From the NCBI GenBank assembly GCA_007922225.1, contig ML679958.1, positions 57,244,838 to 57,308,837 of the forward strand: a stretch of DNA of 64,000 bases, given 5' to 3'. The translations under genes and the position numbers were made by a program. This DNA comes from Emydura subglobosa. Taxonomy: Eukaryota > Chordata > Testudines > Chelidae. The notes beneath the pieces are model-generated. The model searched no databases and was not told the DNA's origin. It saw nothing but the letters and a program-made list of their open reading frames with translations. Each line of letters opens with the position of its first letter. The first letter of the stretch is position 1. Of the stretch, positions 24,590 to 37,178 are shown piece by piece.

Positions 24590-25066
24590 TGTTGACCTGG
24601 CCTTGGTTACACATGCCTTTGTTGTCTCTGATGATGAGAGAACTACAGCAATGTGATGGTCATGAGGCCATCAGCCCTTAGGAAACTCCAGTAGGGCAGA
24701 ACGTTGTATCGTATCTCCTCAGCCACACAGGCTACTGTGAGCACATCAGAGCTGTCCTCCCCGCTCTGCACTGGTTTCCCATAGAATAAACAAGTTCCAG
24801 GTCTTGGGCCCAGTTGTCAATGGCCTGGACCCAAGATCTCTAAAGACTGCCGAAAGTTCTGGAATGTAGGCCTTGGTTAACTGCTCTGCTTCTCAGGGAC
24901 AATGGATCTTTCTAGCATAAGGGTAAAGCTAGTTTGTACAGGAGGTGGCACTTACTCAGGAACTAAGAACCATTGCAGATCTCACCACCAAGACACTCTT
25001 CTTTGGCCTTGTCACAGCAGCGTGCACATGTTAAAGAAAGAAAAGGAAAAAAAAAAAAAAAAAGAC
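24590..25066 (+). mobile_element. L2-like LINE 3' fragment
   Basis: Translating with frame changes gives the C-terminal RT region pattern of L2 LINEs: a decayed 'QPHRLL' piece, AHQSCPPRSALVSH, INKFQVLGPVVNGLDPRSL, then a short 3' part ending in an A-rich tract (25044-25066). Decay is heavy and ends are approximate. Confidence 0.55.
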
Positions 25067-25479
25067 AACCCAAAACCAAAACAAAAGACTATGCTTCATA
25101 CACAATTCTCCCTCTGAGGAGAGGAGGAGAGAAAAAGCCATGTGACAGATAGTAGTCACTGTGTAATATGCTATTGGAAGGCACTCGGATGCTATGGTGA
25201 TGAGGGCAGTGGTAAGAACCAGAATAGAATAGAACGTAGGTGCTCATCCTCCATGCGGACAATGAAGAACAACCCAAGGAAACGGGAAATCCTACGTAGC
25301 ATTCCAACCTTAAGGTACGTGAAGAGCACCACTAACCTACATAGTACAGAGTCCATGTATGCCAGTTTGCAAGTCTTCCTCATAATTCTGCCCACCAGAA
25401 TTACTCATGCACATCAACATCATTATTCTCACTTGGATTCAGCCAGCTCTTCTTCATCCATAAGCTGATCTCATCCAAG

Positions 25480-25690
25480 CACTGGGCTATCTTGGCATTG
25501 CGGTGTGGTTGTATGCGGTGAAGGATAAGTAGAGCTGAGTATCATCCTCATGTTTCTGGTACTTGAATCCATGTTGTCTGACCAGTTCACTTAGCGGCTG
25601 AAAGTAATTTCCAAATAGGACCGGAGAGAGAATTGATCCTTGTGGGACTCTATAAATGTGGGTCAAGTGATGGAGGTGCACCTTTCCTCA
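25480..25690 (-). mobile_element. L2-like LINE RT fragment
   Basis: The minus-strand frame 25487-25681 reads RVPQGSILSPVLFGNYFQPL and, further on, YQKHEDDTQLYLSF. This matches the RT motif-B/C segment of L2 elements, with YADD changed to HEDD. It has the opposite orientation to 24590-25066, so it is a separate insertion or an inverted piece. Confidence 0.75.
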
Positions 25691-28629
25691 CTAATCTTTG
25701 GGTGCATCCTTTTAGGAAGAACTAAAACCTCTGCCACCTCTCTCTTATGTGGGACCTCAAGCAGGGTTTGCATCTAAAAGCTCCCCAGCCTTCCATGGTA
25801 GCACTTTAGCCTGCTGTATATACTTGAGCATAAAATCACTCAACTTTTAGATGGGTCATTCATTTACAAGAATTTTAAATGTAAATCTCTGGAGAGTTGG
25901 GCAGGGCTTGGCTTGTACACATGTATATATGGTAACTAAAGAATTATTTTTAACAATTATTTTGTTCCAAAAGGTATTTATAATGTCATTGTTTACGCAT
26001 CTATCTATTTCGGCTTAGGATCTGTGACCATAAACAGCTTTAAAAAAAGCAGTTCATTTTCAAAAACTCATCAGATTGCCCTGATTTGTGAGAGACAGGC
26101 AGGAATTAAACACTGAGCAAATGATCCTTAATGGTCAGTTGTTTTTTTTTTTTTTTTAGTTTGGTCCCTACTGAAAAATTCTGGAAATCTCAGAAAATTA
26201 TTTATTCTTTCTCCGCAGAGATCCTTAGATTATATTGAGTTATTTGGGAAATTAGATTTGTCAGCTTTATTTCTGCTTGCTGTCTACATTAATTCTATAA
26301 TTAAAAACCAAAGATGTGTGTCTAATATGTTTGAGTCTATGAGAAGCATGAAGAGAACGTATGTTTGAGCTGTACAAAGGAAACAGTTTGATGAGTGTCA
26401 GCGTCACATTTCAGTGCAACAATGGAAGCATATTTGGCAAAGCATTTGGAAAATGTCTAGACCATCCAAGCATAATCTCATGAATCTGAAAATTACCCTG
26501 AGAAGTTTAGATAGCTGCAATAGCTCTTTCTAAAGCATTAAAATATAAATCTAAATTACTGTGTCTTAGTCATGTGTCAAAGTCCTTTGCTCACTGTTGC
26601 ATCATATATTCCGTGATTTATTTTTACAGCGGGGCAGAAGTCAGGGAAATTCCCTCCCACTTACACCCTTTAGTTTATATTTTCCCTGGCTCTCAGTGTT
26701 CAGTACATTTCAAGCCAGAGAAAATATGCATTGCTTCTTCCTCTCCCTATATTCCAGAACATCTTGCATTACCATGTGTTAAATATATTCCAGCATGCTG
26801 GTTAATTCATCTGCACCTTCAAGAGCTGTGTGACTTGCTTCCTCTGGAAGTGTCAAATAAATCATTGCCTATAGACGTCAGCTGGAAGGGCACTGTTCTC
26901 CACTGAATGATACCTTTAGGGAGCAGGGCTGGTTTTAGGGGCAAGCAGTAGGGAGGCAGTTTGCAGATTTAGGAGCACCCTGGATAACAACAATCATGAT
27001 CCTTGTTACTAGAAAACCAGTTTAAAATGACAACATTTGCCAGCTGTTCCCATTTTACTAGATTCAGAAGGCCTTAGGAAAGCTTAGGACACTGTGTAAC
27101 ATTCCAAGTGGGCTGCAACTAAAATGCTTCCACTCACCAGGGCCCACTTGTTAGGATTGAGACAGTGTACAAGGCCTGTAGGTAGTTCAGAAACCTCATA
27201 ATTGAACACTGGCTTTATTTGGGAGAGTTTAAAGCAGAATGATAGATTAAGTCACTGATCTACTGAGCACTACACACTCATGCTCCAGAGCTCTAGATTA
27301 TTGATGCCAGATAACTGACCACAGTCATTGATCACTGAATATTGTGACCTTGCGTTTTCTGGTGGCCATATGTGTGAGAGGCCAAATTCTCTCTTGTTGC
27401 CCTGGGTTCACTCCATTAACTGCACTGGTGTATATCTGATCCATGACATCTAAGACAACTGATCCAGACTTCTTGGAGAAAAGATATGCTCCTTCTTCAG
27501 TTTGTCTGGATTTGGAATGAGAACTAGCCCCATCTAAAATGCACATGGCGACAACAGTTCAAACAGGAGAAATGTGAACAAAGATTTAAATAGCTCTGAG
27601 CCAGTAGACTTTCATCTATCAGGGCTAAATCACTGAGCAAGTAGCCTTTCATCTTTCAGAATTAATTCATGTTGTGCATTTATATAAAACTTTATGGGTT
27701 CTCATTGTAATTGCTGGCTCCTTACTTCTTTGGAAATTGGATGACTTGCCATTTACATGTAAATTTGCCCTATGCACAAGATTGTCATTATACATATTTT
27801 ATTATGTGGATTGATAGATATTTTTCCTTTGCAACTCCTTCTACCCGGAAGACTTCCAGGAAAATAAACAGAAATTACATAATGAACAAGTGAAAGGCAT
27901 AATATGCTGATGGGATAAGAAGCCAAACACGAGGTGGACGGTCTTGTCTGCAAACAAGACTGAATCAAGAGGGCTGGATTAGAAACTCCCCTCTGTGGAC
28001 TGCTTTAAAAGGCTCTAATTAAGCAATATTTTCTTTCAGAGTCTTATATTTGGATGCCTGAAATTCATGTTTCAGTGCTTGAAATGCAGAAAAAAAACAT
28101 AACTAAATAAAAAATCCCACTATTATGAAACTGTAAATTAGTATCTATTAGAGTTTTCATGCCCAAGGGCCAAATCCTGACCTCAGTTGCAGAGGTGTAT
28201 ATCCCATTGACATCAACAGAGTATTATTGAAAAAACTCAATGACATTTTTCATTGATTTTTGACTTAGTAAATATTTCAAAATAAAGCTTTCAATGCAAT
28301 CCTGAAATAATAATCTTATGTGATGCAGCACAGCTGCCAACATACAGATTGCTGCCTGAAACTGAGGATATTGTGTATTATTATTACTATTTACAGTATC
28401 TATCAATAAAGATAAAATAAAGAATTCATGTTTAATATTGGATGGAGGGAGAATTCCACAATTAATAACACTGCCCAATTAATATCTACTCCTCCAAAAC
28501 CTAATAACTTGGTGGAGCAAATGTCACTAATACAGGGGCTTTTGGCCCTATTCTTAAGTATTTATTCATGGCTAAGTCCACCTAAAGCTAGATTTGCTCA
28601 GCGTTGCAACATGTAACATTCAGTTTTCC
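25691..28629. other. No gene recognised
   Basis: About 2.9 kb of AT-rich DNA with a poly-T tract at 26142-26157. A 110-codon plus-strand ORF (26574-26906) has no recognisable domain. Confidence 0.4.
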
Positions 28630-29040
28630 TGCAGCCCTGTAGAAGCCACAGTGCATTCCCCAGTCAGGCACTGGAGAAAGGGATTCACAGAAGCCAAACA
28701 AGCTGAGTGAGGTGGGAAGGAGGCACTTAAACTAGTCAGTAGAAAACATCAAAGGTAATTAAGTGCCTATCTCCACTTGGGATTCACACTCTCCCCTTGG
28801 AGTTAGGCTGCTAAGCCAGGTCAGCCCTTCCTCTTGAAAAAAGAGAGCGAAAAAGAGCATCCCAGTCCCTGACAGCTATAGGACTTTATCAGCAGAAATT
28901 TAAGCACCATGGGCATTTGGCCATTTCCAGGCTTAGGCAGAAGCTGAACAGGTGTTCCGAGGATCTCACTGGCACCTAAATATTGGACTTCAATGCCTAA
29001 GTCCCTTTGGCGGTCTAGCCCTCAGTCCCTATTCAGGTTA
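28630..29040. repeat. Foldback repeat arm fragment
   Basis: The words ggaggcacttaaac, ctccccttggagttaggctg and atgcctaagtccctttgg resemble the outer arms of the tRNA-hairpin repeat at 2541-3200. The tRNA-like centre is not seen. Confidence 0.4.
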
Positions 29041-29734
29041 CATTCTAGTAGTTACTGGTGGCTTTGGTGAAAGTTTTGGCTGAGACAGGACTTTAGGATC
29101 AGGCATTTGATAGGATACATGCATCATGCTGCTCCTGACTGGAGCCCAGATTTGTTCCTTTCGTCTCGTTCAGTCACCGGTCCCTTGCTTTTACACTTTT
29201 CTTTGCAGCTAGTTCTGAGACATCAAAGTGCAAAAAACGGAGGGGACTGTGGCCTGTATGTTGTCATGTAATAAAACTGAGTTATTATGAATGAATTATA
29301 TTCTTCGGCCATGGTACAAAGTAGTAGTTTCCAAACTTCCTTAATAAGAAAAAGGTCTTGGAGCTCACTTATGGCATTATGCTTGTGTTATCACCTACTT
29401 AGCAGCAAGACAGCGTTAGCACAGCAGCAGTTATTTTCTTTGTTATATAACTCCTTGCATCATACAGTTTGGCTATGCTCTTGTGGGATTTTGTTGCATT
29501 CTTGGCAAACAGTTAGAAATTCTTATCCCATTTGGGTCCCAATGCATCAAATGAAGAGAAGTAATGAAAACCTTATTTTAGGTAAGTTGCACAGAAAAAC
29601 AGTAGCATTGCTCTTTTCAGTCTCCCAGCAAGGGATTCTTTTGCAACCTTCCAAAGACTTTGAATTCCTTACAATACTTAAACTGAGGAACTTAATTTTC
29701 TTTCTGAGTAATCCGCCCTATGTCCTGTCTACAC

Positions 29735-30075
29735 TTGGGGACTACAACAAGCTTGAGCTAAAAGGGTCAATGCCTGTGTCATGTAGGGTCACTTCAATAA
29801 AAGACCTGTGTCATGGCTGTGGCTGGTCTGGGTCAGTTGATTGGGGCTGCTGGGGCTCAGGTTCACAGGGCTAAAAACTGCAGTGTAGATGTTCAGACTC
29901 GGGCTAGAGTCCAGGCTTTGAAACCCTGTGAAGGGATGGGTCTCAGAGCCAGAGCTCCAGCCCAACCCTGAATGTTTATATTGCTATTTTTAACCCCAGG
30001 AGTCCAAGTTAAATGATCTGGGTTCTGAGATTTGGTGTCATGGGTTTTTTTTAGTGCAGTGTAGATGTTACCATA
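29735..30075. mobile_element. Palindromic MITE, 'ctgcagtgtagatgt' type
   Basis: Repeated word pair: aactgcagtgtagatgttc inside, and gtgcagtgtagatgtta at the right end, with tgtctacact on the left. Between them are words such as gctggggctcagg, gggctagagtccaggc and gagctccagccca in inverted arrangement. The related copy is at 39160-39263. Non-coding; a 195-codon ORF running in from 29287 ends inside it and is not considered a gene. Confidence 0.6.
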
Positions 30076-30698
30076 AAGTTGTGCTTTAATTATCTATGGA
30101 AACTTTTACAAATATATTTTGTTTCTCCAATTACATCAAAAGCTGGCAGTCAAACTTGTTTTAAAATTTTCAGTAGACTAAGTATTATGGGGTCCAGATT
30201 CTCCTCTTATTTAGGGCCTTCAGTACAAAGCCTTCCACTGGCCATTTAGATAGGCCCTGATTCAAAGTATAATGAAGCTAGTGGAAGCTCTCTCTTCAGT
30301 TCAACCCTTCTTGATGCCAGTGAGGGCTTCATAGGTGTATAATCAAGGGAAAAAACTGGTACCTAACTAAACGGGTTTGTCAAACCATGTATGACATTGA
30401 GCACGCGCTATTCATTTTTAAAATATAAATACTAGCAGGGAACCTCACTTCCTAACAAGCATGGCAAAGAATATTTCACAGACCATCCAACCAATTGCCA
30501 GGACTCAATAGTCATGGTTTACTTTCACAAATGGATCCTAAATAGAGCAGTAGAAAAGTGAGCTGTTCCATTTTGCATGAACCATCATTCAGTTCTGGTT
30601 CACCTGGGTTGGTACTCCTGAGTTTTGCTTTGAATTTAATGGACCCCAAAAGTCAAAGGGCAAGCCAAAGTTACTATGATGCAAAATCATGGAATATG

Positions 30699-31261
30699 CA
30701 GTGGCGTACAGTGGGGTCTCTGGCACCCAGGGGCCAAGCCTACATTTGTGCCCCCGCCCAGACTCATGTACCCCCCCCCCCACGTGCAGGGCAGGAGGGG
30801 TCCTGGCACTGCCCCTGACCTGCTCCAGGGAGGGGAGGTCTGTACCTGTGGGGAAGGAGGGCGTGAGGTCAGGGGGGGGAAGGGGGGTGCAAATGCAGGC
30901 TTGGCTCCACCGTTCCCCCCCTCCCCATACTTATTCGCTGTGCAGTACCCGCCTCGCCTGCTCCAGCACTGGCTTGGATGGGGGAGCCTCATCCCCTGGT
31001 TGGGGCGGGGGGAGGAGGAAGGGAGGCTGACCTTCACAACGTGCTGGGGGTGCAGGAGGGGCCCGTGTAATGCCAATATTCAGGACCTATCAGACTTTGG
31101 GACCTAGGTCTGGAACGATCTCAAATTCTGATAGGTCCTAGTTATTGATACTACACTTGGTGCGGCCACAGGGCCCAGGCCGCCTGCGACAGTGGGGGTC
31201 AGCTCCTCCTCCGAGGGTCTGGCCATTGCCCCCCGCCCGCCACCTCCTCGGTATGCCCCTG
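30699..31261. mobile_element. hAT-like non-autonomous DNA transposon with TSD
   Basis: The left end CAGTGGCGTACAGTGG and the right end, read inverted, CAGGGGCATACCGAGG form imperfect terminal repeats of the hAT type. The flanks are ggaatatg (30691-30698) and ggagtatg (31262-31269), an 8 bp target-site duplication with one mismatch, the length hAT transposases make. The interior is GC- and C-rich, non-coding, and contains a further hairpin (31074-31147). It has no transposase and would have been mobilised in trans. Confidence 0.75.
31074..31147. repeat. Hairpin insert inside hAT-like element
   Basis: The perfect 13 bp arms aggacctatcaga (31082-31094) and tctgataggtcct (31127-31139) extend imperfectly to caatatt / agttattg. 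The hairpin is AT-rich, unlike the GC-rich host element, which suggests a later small insertion. Confidence 0.65.
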
Positions 31262-31767
31262 GGAGTATGGCTCTTCAAAACTCTTGCGCTTGACTGGAAA
31301 CTCAACCTAAGTTCTCCAAAAATGTGAGAACTGAGCGTGAAGCTTAAAATTGATTTTGAAAGACATTTAAAAAAACCTTCTCTCTCCATAGTGTTTTTAC
31401 CCATCACATACATATAATTGTACCTCATCGTATCTCCACTCTTTGCTGTCACATAGCCAAGTTGTCCACATTTAACTCTTTTCTAAGGTCAGGCAAGGGG
31501 AAGGGGTGAGTGGCAAGAAAAGACTCGCATGCAATTTTGAATTCTCCCCCTATTTCTGTGCTAGCTTGTATTTTAGGAATATCTCTGAAGGATGTGGACG
31601 AGAGCAATTTTTCTTTAGACTATAGAAATGCTGTCAAAATAGTATTAGTGCTGGGGACCCTATTTTTGTTTCTTTTTCCAAACAAAATTTCTCCAAAACA
31701 TTTAAGGTCATTTCTGAGGCGCACCAGTAAATTTGCCTCATCACCTGGTATTCTTGTGGTTACAAGA

Positions 31768-31870
31768 AAATTGTTGCTGGATGGCCCAGGAGACTGATGA
31801 TAGGTTAACAAGCCGTACATTTGTTGGTTGCCGGTTCAAATCTAGCCCTGATTAATTATGACTAAGAGTT
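31768..31870 (+). repeat. Possible tRNA-derived SINE fragment
   Basis: B-box-like ccggttcaaatc lies about 30 bp after gataggttaacaagcc. The layout resembles a tRNA-SINE head. A similar weak signal occurs at 32290-32380 (gatgtggtagaataagcc then gaattcaaattc). Confidence 0.35.
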
Positions 31871-33445
31871 ATAACTCACAGATGTTCTATGGCATCAAAA
31901 CAGCACAAAGTGTATATAAATGGCTCCCTGGGCTATAATTTGCACAAAGTGGGCAAAGATTGAATGGGACTTGAAAGAAGACTACTGTCTCATCACTACA
32001 AGAGATTGCTTCATTTCTTGGCTGGAGCAGTGTTAGAATCTTCCACTGCGGTTGCCTATCCTATTTTGTGGGTAAACAATAACTGGGTGGGTAACAGGGC
32101 CATCAATCCAGCATCTGGCAGAGGCAGTAAATTCACTTTATAAAAATCCCTGCTGTGGAGCTGCCATCTGGCTTCATTTTTATCAGTATGTTTTACTGTG
32201 TTTAATAGACTTTGCTGTATCTCCTCATTAAACAATTCCCACCTTGTTCTCCAGATAAGCAATCCATATACAGCAATTAAACAGTGGGCAAGTGGGTCTA
32301 GGGCTGCTGATGTGGTAGAATAAGCCACTAGCCATTTGTCTCTGGAGACCAGAATTCAAATTCTGATCTGGTCACAAATGAGTTTGGTTGTCTCCACCCA
32401 ACCACAGTTATGTGTAGGACATCACCCCTTTCAGAGTGTCTGTTCAAGAGAGGCCCAGTCATAAAGGACAAGCACTGGAAAAATCTGTAGGTACTTGCAC
32501 AAGCCCTGACTGAATGTCTGGCTACTAGTCACTCTCTTATGTGAGCAATTTATTCATTTACTAACCTTCCAAAAAGAAAAATAGTTTAGTCTATTTACAA
32601 AGTATCACCCAAAGCGAGCAAAGAGCTATAGAACCTCTGTGTTTTCTTACAACAGCTGCTCCCTGTGTATTGGCAGTGATGCAGATCTGTTTACCTCTGG
32701 GATGGGGCTAACTCTGGAAAAATTTTGGAATATTCAAGTTTGGGAGAAATCATACAAAGGGCAGAGGCCCAGATCCTGAGAGACATTTAGGCACCTAATT
32801 CCCATTGATTACCTTGGAGTGAGGTGTCTCAATACCTTGGAAGATCCGAGCCCTACTCGCTGACTTACATTTAATTTATAAACAGCACCCAACACACGCA
32901 TATGGAAGCAAACACACTAATTTATTCAGTACAAATATACTTTGTGAGAAATGATATAAAGGGAAAAAGTCTACTCTCCCTGCCCCTTTTAGTTCATTGC
33001 AGGCTTCAAAGCTGACCTCATTTGGCTGTGGTTTTTGTTTTCTTTTTGGATGGATTGCCAGCTTCTGACAAATTCCCTCTGGTCTCTATTTTTAATCCCA
33101 TTTTCTGGTGTTTCACTGCTGTGCTCCCTTTCCTTTTACATCAACTGTTCTATGTTCTCTCTTGTGGAATGTGAATAGGCTTTTAACATCAGCAATCAGC
33201 ACTATACAGTGTCTGAGTTGCCCTTCCTCCTCCCCAAATAGGAAAGAAAATCAAATACACTCAGCAGGGAAGAAGAAGTAAACCACTAGTGGGACACATC
33301 TGTAACATTTTCAATGTAAAATTTCTGACACTAGAATGGGCTTTCAGTGGAAAAGTCTACCTGACTAACTGTATAATGCTGTATAGGATTTGTGTGTGGC
33401 TTTATCCAGATTAGCATTTCAAGGTGTGCTAGCTAGGATTTGTTA
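31871..33445. other. No gene recognised
   Basis: Includes a short foldback-repeat-like arm at 32765-32855 (atttaggcacctaattccc) and the weak SINE-like patch at 32290-32530. No coding support. Confidence 0.35.
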
Positions 33446-33830
33446 GATCTTGTCTACATGGGGAAGTAGACCAGCATAACTATTCCAGAGCAACTATTCT
33501 ATTATGGAAATTCTAGAAGAATCTCCTCATGTGGACACCCTTATTTCCAAACAGCTATGGTGCTTTAAATTCAAACTCTACTTCATTCCAAAATAACTTC
33601 ACTTTACAAATAGTCCCTTAACTAACTTGTTCTAAAGGACATGTTCTGCAACTCTAGTGTAGACAAGACAATGTAGACTTCAATACCGTAGGGCTTAACT
33701 CAATCCACTTAGCATGAGTTAAAGGCCGTGTGTGTCTTGTCTACATTAGACTCTGAAAAGGCACTAATTGGAATGCGTTAGCTAACATATGCTAACAACA
33801 CTTGTTTGAATCCTAGACTACACAAAGCCT
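33446..33830. mobile_element. One or two MITEs with 'cttgtctaca' ends
   Basis: gatcttgtctacatgg at 33448 pairs with agtgtagacaagaca near 33655-33670, giving a MITE of about 220 bp. A second pair, gtcttgtctacattag (33737) and ctagactacacaaagcc (about 33812-33828), delimits about 95 bp. TGT(C)TACA-type ends are typical of abundant turtle DNA transposon derivatives. Superfamily not assigned. Confidence 0.6.
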
Positions 33831-34169
33831 GTGCTATTTCTTCCTAGTGCCTGAGAGGACCAACTAATATTCTGATGCACAAGAGTCAATTACCCCTTTC
33901 TTGGCATATGCAACTGAAAGTATCATGCCATTATCTAGCCCTGTTAAATAATAAAGCATAAATCCTGAAATCCATTCGTAGCCCTTTCACGGGCAAAACT
34001 AAAGTTGGCTTCAGTAGAAATTCAGTCTACACAAATATGTTTTACAGAGGAATCATGTTTTCTCAATCAGATAAGATAGATGACCTAATGTTATTTCTCT
34101 GAATTATTCTATTGAGACTTGTGAAAAGATGCTAGTTTCTTAAGAATAAGAGACAGAAGAGTGAGTAAG

Positions 34170-34690
34170 CATTGCTGACATCAGCACTGAAATACTGGAG
34201 TACAGTTCTGGTGTCCATATTTTTAAAATGATGTTGAAAAACTGGAAAGGCTCCAAAAAAGAGCCACAAAATGATTCAAGGGCCGGAGAAAATGCCTTAT
34301 AGTGAAAGACTTAAAAAGCTCAATTTATTTAATCAAAAAGAAGGAGATTGAGAGGTGACTTGATTACAGTTTATCAGTATTAAAGGTCTCTTATTAATCT
34401 AGCAAAGAAAGGCATAAAAGGAACAAGCTACTGGAAAGTGAAACTAGACAAATTAAAATTAGAAATTAGACAATTTTTTTTACAGTGAGGATGGTTAACT
34501 GCTGGAACAGACCACAGGAAGTGATGGAGGCTCCATCTCTTAATGGCTTTCTGAAATATATGCTTTAGCCACACACAGGTTATACCCTAGTGAAACACAA
34601 GTTATTGGGCTCAATACAGAGGTAAATGGGTGAAATGTAAAGGCCTGTGATATACAGGAGGTCAGTCTTCTGACCTTAAACTCTATGAAC
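34170..34690 (+). mobile_element. CR1-type LINE 3' fragment, plus orientation
   Basis: The sequence follows the 3' part of CR1: tggagtacagttctggtgtc, aaaaagagccacaaaatgat, ggttaactgctggaacag, then the tail region ending tctgaccttaaactctatgaa. It differs from the minus-strand CR1 copies in subfamily and is heavily decayed. Confidence 0.75.
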
Positions 34691-34941
34691 ATGAAAACAT
34701 AAAAAGAGTAAGGAACACTTACCAGTTAGAAGAAAGGAAAAACACAGCAATCAGTTGCAAAATGGCTGTGTTAGACAGGGCAAACACTCTCTCTGCTGGA
34801 TTTAAAGGGATAACACCTTCTCCACCCCAAGGCATGGTGGGAAATCATTCCTGTGAGAAGGCAAAGCTGTGTTAGAGTCAGTAGTAGAGTTCAGGTACTT
34901 ACGAGGGTAGTTACACATGCAGGCATGTATGTTGAAATATA

Positions 34942-36045
34942 TGTGACAGTCTATACCATCATGATCACCACTTTTAGGAGATTATGATAAATTTTGTGCA
35001 AAATATGTCTCGTGAGGTATGATTTGAAAAGTCATACTCTGTTGAATATCATTATCCTGGTGAAACATGTGTAGCAAATATGTGAAGTTAAAAGAGACTA
35101 CGGTCTGATTGTTCCTGAAATATATTGTGATTCTGAATTATGTCCACAAACCAGTTTTTCAGAGCCAAAGACAGATTGACACCCCACCCAGGTATTAAAG
35201 ATCTATCACCTGCTTAAGCAGCCATTTTCCAGCAAGGGGAAGAGGTAAACAAGAAATTTACATTTTGTCACAGAGCCGGTTCAAACTGCACATCCACAAC
35301 AGACTGCTTGCCCCCTGCACTCCAGCTGGGGGGTAATCCTCAAACAGGGAAGAAGAGTATAAGAATGTGAGACAGTGGCCTCCACCTCACCTCTCTCCTA
35401 CTTCATCTCTGCTCATGACAGCAACAACTCTCAAAGAAGTGAACTAAGGGGGAGAAATCCCAGGCTTAAAAAAAGGACCCAGTCTATCAAATGTACTGCA
35501 ATGTATGTGAGAAAAACTTTTTCTTTTAAGTTCGCTCAGCTTGTTAAGTTAGATATTAGCTTGCATATTACTCTTTTATTTTCTTCTGTAACCAATCCTG
35601 ACTTTTATGCATTATCATTTGTAATCACTTAAAACTAGCTTTCTGTAGTTAATAAACTTATTGTTTTAGCTAAACCAGTGTGTGTTTGGATTAAAGGCTG
35701 TGGGACACTCCATGTAGGATAACAAGGTCAGTGCATTATAATTTTCCTTTGATGAAATGATGGACTTTCTATGAGCTTGTACTATTCAGAAAGGTACTGA
35801 GCTGTACAAGACGCACATTTCTGGGGGGAAATCTGGGAGTAGGAACTTGTGGACATCACCTTCTATATAATTCATGAGTGACCGGTCAGAGTGCTCATGT
35901 ATTTAGCTGGGAGTGAATCTGCATACTGAAGGCTGTGTGAGCAGGCCAGGAGTGGCTGTTCTGCCAGCAAAGCAGTGCAAAAGGCACCCCAGGCTACAGA
36001 ATTAAAGGGGCACCACTGTTCAGACTGTACCTTGGGGAATGGTGC
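34942..36045 (+). repeat. Gypsy 5' LTR
   Basis: Begins tgtgacagtc and ends near ggggaatggtgca. A TATA-like gtataag lies near 35356, and a polyadenylation signal (gttaataaactt) at about 35650, giving a long U3, an R of about 300 bp and U5. ORFs within it are incidental. Confidence 0.75.
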
Positions 36046-36233
36046 AGAGGCTCAGCAAGCAGGGCATATGCACAGCTTGTTGTTCTGAGTAAAAGTTGCA
36101 CTTTAAACACTGCTGTATGCTTTTAGGCGAGGCTCAGGTGTGGTGGCTGAAAACTGTCAAAGAAAGGTTACAGTTTTGTTGTTTTCTGTTTGCTTCTTTC
36201 GGGAAAGGGAACTAGGGACAGTAAAGCATAAAG

Positions 36234-37178
36234 ATGAGCGAGAGTGATGCAGTTGCAAACTTAGATATGGCCAGTTTGAAGTTGGAAGACAAAGAGAATG
36301 AACGTTAGCATCAGCTAGGGATAGCAGAGGTGAAACTGAAAGAAAGAAGCTGACGATGAAAAAAAGAAAATGACAGCAGTTTCTCTGGAAGAAGCAGCCC
36401 ATAAACGAGCTATGGAGGCTGAAGAAGCCGCCCACAGTTTTGCCTTGGACCTGAAAGCCAAAGAGGCTGAGGAGAAGGAAAAGGAGCTGAGACACAACTT
36501 AGAACTGATAGAAAAACAGAAACAGCTCCGAGCATCATCAGTGATTGCCTCCACACACAGAATCCCCAAATGGGACCAGCTGTGCCTGGCATACAATGAG
36601 ACAGATTGCATTGAGGAGTACTTCACATGGCTTTACAAAAGTAGTGAAGTCCAGGAAATTCCTAAGGCCAAGCGAGTCTGCACCCTGATCACACAATTGT
36701 CTGGTAAAGCTTGAAATGGATTTAACAAAATGCCAGTTGAGGAAGCTTTGGTATATGCTAAATTTTAAAGAAACTGTTCTGAAAAGGTTCCAAATTACTC
36801 CTGAGCTGTGTAGGGCTAAATCTATAAAAGCTGTAGTAGAGATGGCTGCCTTTGAGCAAACCCAGTCATCTAATGAGTGCAAACTGCAGAAAGAGGAGTA
36901 CAAACCCTGAGGGAAATCCTGTTTCCCGCCTGGGAAAAAGAAGGGGGGTAGGGGAGTCAGGAGGATAAATGCTCACCTCCCCAGAAACATTCCTTTCCTG
37001 GTAATTCCTACCACCACAAACCTTCTGGGAAAGGTGAGGAGCCTGGAAGTGTCATCATTGTAACTCCACTGAGTACCAGGGTGATCAAAGCCTAAGCTAA
37101 AAGGAACCAACCCCCAGCCAGTTTCCTGTTTAATGCAGCTCTCATTAACACAGACACTCCTGATGCAGGAACCTCTGA
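36234..37178 (+). pseudogene. Gypsy Gag with SCAN-like capsid, pseudogene
   Basis: ATG at 36234 gives MSESDAVANLDMASLKLED, stopped after KENER. A shifted frame from 36370 codes for a Glu/Lys/Ala-rich coiled-coil-like stretch (AEEAAH..., KAKEAEEKEKELRHNLELI). It is followed by a SCAN-like capsid segment (WDQLCLAYNETDCIEEYFTW, VCTLITQLSGKA). The next part continues with stops as NKMPVEEALVYAKF and KETVLKRFQITPELCRAKS. A basic region follows (to about 37178). Gag of the Gmr1-like Gypsy group is the known source of vertebrate SCAN domains. At least two frameshifts and three stops. Confidence 0.75.

Noticed and set aside
29287..29874. 195-codon plus-strand ORF
   Set aside because: Its C-terminal part lies in a MITE and the rest has no domain; likely chance.
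30676..31107. 143-codon Pro/Gly-rich ORFs on both strands
   Set aside because: Low-complexity products of the GC-rich hAT-like element.
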